Shown in pieces: positions 6,005-7,309 of a DNA stretch of 7,309 nucleotides. The first letter of the stretch is position 1, and each line of letters starts with the position of its first letter. A program made the position numbers and the translations under genes. Source of the DNA: Pseudomonadota bacterium (GTDB lineage Bacteria > Bdellovibrionota_B > Oligoflexia > Oligoflexales > Bin106); assembly GCA_026710525.1 (NCBI GenBank), contig JAPOQT010000314.1, forward strand, positions 1-7,309, read 5' to 3'. A model generated the notes under the pieces. The model was given only the letters and a program-made list of their open reading frames with translations. It did no database searches and was not told where the DNA came from.

Positions 6005-6766
6005 ATGAAACTTATCTTTGAGATTTGGCGACAAGAGTCTCCTGATCATAAAGGACAGTTTAAGACATATGAGGTGAATAACCTTGATACTAATATGTCG
6101 TTTCTTGAGGCCTTAGATGTCCTGAATGAGCAATTACTTCGTGAGAAGAAGGAAGAGCCAGTGGCTTTTGATTATGACTGTCGTGAGGGAATATGTGGCA
6201 TGTGCTCGCTGGTGATCAATGGTGAGCCTCACGGACCACTGCAAGGGGTGACGACTTGTCAGTTACATTTGCGGTCCTTTAAGGACTCTGAGCGGATTAC
6301 TGTTGAGCCTTGGCGGGCAAAATCTTTTCCCATTGTTCGGGATCTTGTAACCGACCGGAGTGCTTTTGATCGCATAATATCTAGCGGCGGTTATATTTCA
6401 GTGAATACGGGTTCTGCGGGAGATGCTAACGCTATCCCCATTGAAAAAGCTAAAGCTGATCAAGCATTTGATGTGGCTGCTTGTATCGGTTGCGGTGCTT
6501 GTGTGGCGACTTGTAAAAATTCATCAGCCATGTTATTTGTCGCGGCTAAGGTCACTCATCTCAGTGCTTTAAAGCAGGGAGAGGTTGAAAAGGAGGAACG
6601 GGTCTTAAAAATGATGACAAGCCATGACATGGAAGGTTTTGGTTCTTGTTCTCAGACGAAATCATGTGAAGCAGTATGTCCGAAGAATATTTCGACGGCA
6701 GCTATTACCGCTTTAAATCGAGAATATCTTAGGGCTGCGGTGAAGAAGCCCCAAGCATTGAGCTAG
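6005..6766 (+). CDS. sdhB: Succinate dehydrogenase iron-sulfur subunit
   Basis: Electron-transfer subunit between SdhA flavin and SdhC haem, on the cytoplasmic side of the membrane. The 253-residue length is normal. The N-terminal plant-ferredoxin domain has [2Fe-2S] ligands Cys59, Cys64, Cys67 and Cys85 (CREGICGMC, then TTCQ). The C-terminal bacterial-ferredoxin domain has CIGCGACVATC and SCSQTKSCEAVCP. By analogy with E. coli SdhB, Cys160/163/166/225 bind [4Fe-4S] and Cys170/215/221 bind [3Fe-4S]. The three-cluster set is therefore complete. All four [2Fe-2S] positions are Cys, whereas some SdhB proteins have one Asp. It is last of sdhCAB. It is followed at 67 bases by purF in the same direction, without a convincing terminator, so readthrough is possible. 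Confidence 0.96.
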   Translation: MKLIFEIWRQESPDHKGQFKTYEVNNLDTNMSFLEALDVLNEQLLREKKEEPVAFDYDCREGICGMCSLVINGEPHGPLQGVTTCQLHLRSFKDSERITVEPWRAKSFPIVRDLVTDRSAFDRIISSGGYISVNTGSAGDANAIPIEKAKADQAFDVAACIGCGACVATCKNSSAMLFVAAKVTHLSALKQGEVEKEERVLKMMTSHDMEGFGSCSQTKSCEAVCPKNISTAAITALNREYLRAAVKKPQALS

Positions 6767-6788
6767 TCACAATCTCAGGAAGTGTGAC
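6766..6788 (+). repeat. Inverted repeat after sdhB
   Basis: GTCACA and TGTGAC, separated by 11 bases, begin at the last base of the sdhB stop codon. A six-pair stem with a large loop and no following T-run makes a poor rho-independent terminator. It could slow polymerase, protect the sdh 3' end, or be chance. The TGTGA half-sites recall CRP-type arms, but the arms are inverted relative to a CRP site, so I do not call one. Confidence 0.3.
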
Positions 6789-6833
6789 CATGTCATAAAT
6801 CGCTGTTAAATCAGAAAAACCGGGTATTTTTTC

Positions 6834-7309
6834 ATGTCTCATGATGTGTCTATGAGTGATAAAAAAAAAAGCCAAAATCCCTATCACGAAACAAGGCCTA
6901 AACCACTGACCCAAAAGAGTCTACATGATGAATGTGGGGTGGTGGCTGTGAGTGGTGGTCATGACGCTAGCACCATGGTGTATTTTGGTCTCTATGCTTT
7001 ACAACATCGAGGTCAGGAGAGTTGTGGTATTGCTGTTTACAGTGATCAGGGAGACAGTAACCACAGTAGTGATAAAGAAAAAAGTATTGCTCGGCGCCGT
7101 GAGGGTAAAAATCTGATTGTACACAAAGACTTTGGTTTAGTTTCTGATACCTTTACTCCCACAGTGCTCAGTCGGTTGCCGGGTGATAAGGCGATCGGCC
7201 ATGTGCGTTACGCCACATCGGAAAGTGGTCGGCGTGAGAATATTCAGCCATTTTATTTTTCCATGGCTCATGGTCATCAAATTGCTTTAGCTCATAACGG
7301 TAACATAAC
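6834..7309 (+). CDS. purF: Amidophosphoribosyltransferase (partial, C-terminus outside window)
   Basis: First committed enzyme of purine synthesis: it transfers ammonia from glutamine to PRPP, giving 5-phosphoribosylamine, in the cytoplasm. Only the N-terminal Ntn-hydrolase glutaminase domain is visible (158 codons). Recognisable are CGVVAV with the nucleophile Cys34, LQHRGQES, GHVRYAT and AHNGN (Asn155-Gly156 oxyanion region). The nucleophile must become the N-terminus, so 33 residues would be removed as propeptide, or 27 if translation begins at ATG 6852. The Bacillus subtilis enzyme removes only 11. Neither start has a good Shine-Dalgarno; a GGG lies nine bases before 6834. About 20 polar residues rich in Ser, Asp, Lys and Arg are inserted between GIAVY and LIVHKDFG, compared with B. 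subtilis. SLHDECGV resembles Bacillus-type rather than E. coli-type PurF, which starts directly with MCGI. An A10 tract at 6861-6870 lies in the propeptide. Confidence 0.93.
   Translation, partial: MSHDVSMSDKKKSQNPYHETRPKPLTQKSLHDECGVVAVSGGHDASTMVYFGLYALQHRGQESCGIAVYSDQGDSNHSSDKEKSIARRREGKNLIVHKDFGLVSDTFTPTVLSRLPGDKAIGHVRYATSESGRRENIQPFYFSMAHGHQIALAHNGNI

Noticed and set aside
3272..6766. Fumarate reductase (frdCAB) instead of succinate dehydrogenase
   Set aside because: The two are hard to separate by sequence, but the M-x-LD-x-KIP N-terminus and the C-A-B order fit b558 succinate dehydrogenases better; reversal under anaerobiosis cannot be excluded.
1..7309. CRISPR array, tRNA, rRNA, riboswitch or toxin-antitoxin pair
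   Set aside because: No regularly spaced repeats, tRNA cloverleaf, rRNA-like stretch or recognised riboswitch core was seen on either strand, and no small gene pair of the right layout exists.

Overview
The window looks like chromosomal DNA of a Gram-negative bacterium with moderate, slightly AT-leaning composition. Two kinds of evidence support this: two secreted proteases carry lipoprotein-type signal peptides, and the succinate dehydrogenase is the three-subunit, single-cytochrome (b558) type. That enzyme form is known from Bacteroidota, Chlamydiota, Bdellovibrionota, Campylobacterota and some Gram-positives, and is not the four-subunit SdhCDAB of most alpha/beta/gammaproteobacteria. The species cannot be named from this sequence. 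A decayed piece resembling an IS5-family transposase would suit a genome with past insertion-sequence activity, possibly a host-associated one, but this is inference.

Left part (1-1932, minus strand). Two tandem paralogous chymotrypsin-fold serine proteases are transcribed leftwards. The upstream copy (480-1586) is complete, with a His/Asp/Ser triad, a lipobox and a hydrophilic C-terminal tail. The downstream copy begins 47 bases further on and runs off the left edge. A sigma70-like promoter candidate lies before the complete copy. The 346-base gap between the proteases and alr holds no intact gene, only the probable transposase remnant.

Middle (1933-3271). A full-length alanine racemase gene (alr), making D-alanine for peptidoglycan, reads leftwards. 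It is divergent from the sdh genes across a 178-base intergenic region. That region holds an extended -10 promoter candidate reading right and a seven-codon mini-ORF with a better ribosome-binding site than sdhC itself.

Right part (3272-7309, plus strand). sdhC, sdhA and sdhB follow one another with short gaps (48 and 75 bases) and encode a complete succinate:quinone oxidoreductase: a membrane dihaem cytochrome b, a FAD flavoprotein and an iron-sulfur protein. All haem, FAD, substrate and cluster ligands expected for the family are visible. The amidophosphoribosyltransferase gene purF, first step of purine synthesis, starts 67 bases after sdhB and is cut by the right edge. Its N-terminal propeptide is long, and it has an inserted hydrophilic loop and an A10 tract near the start.

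Most of the window is housekeeping metabolism. The least ordinary parts are the tandem lipoprotein proteases, the transposase scar and some local substitutions in Alr and PurF. I did not find a convincing new multi-gene system.
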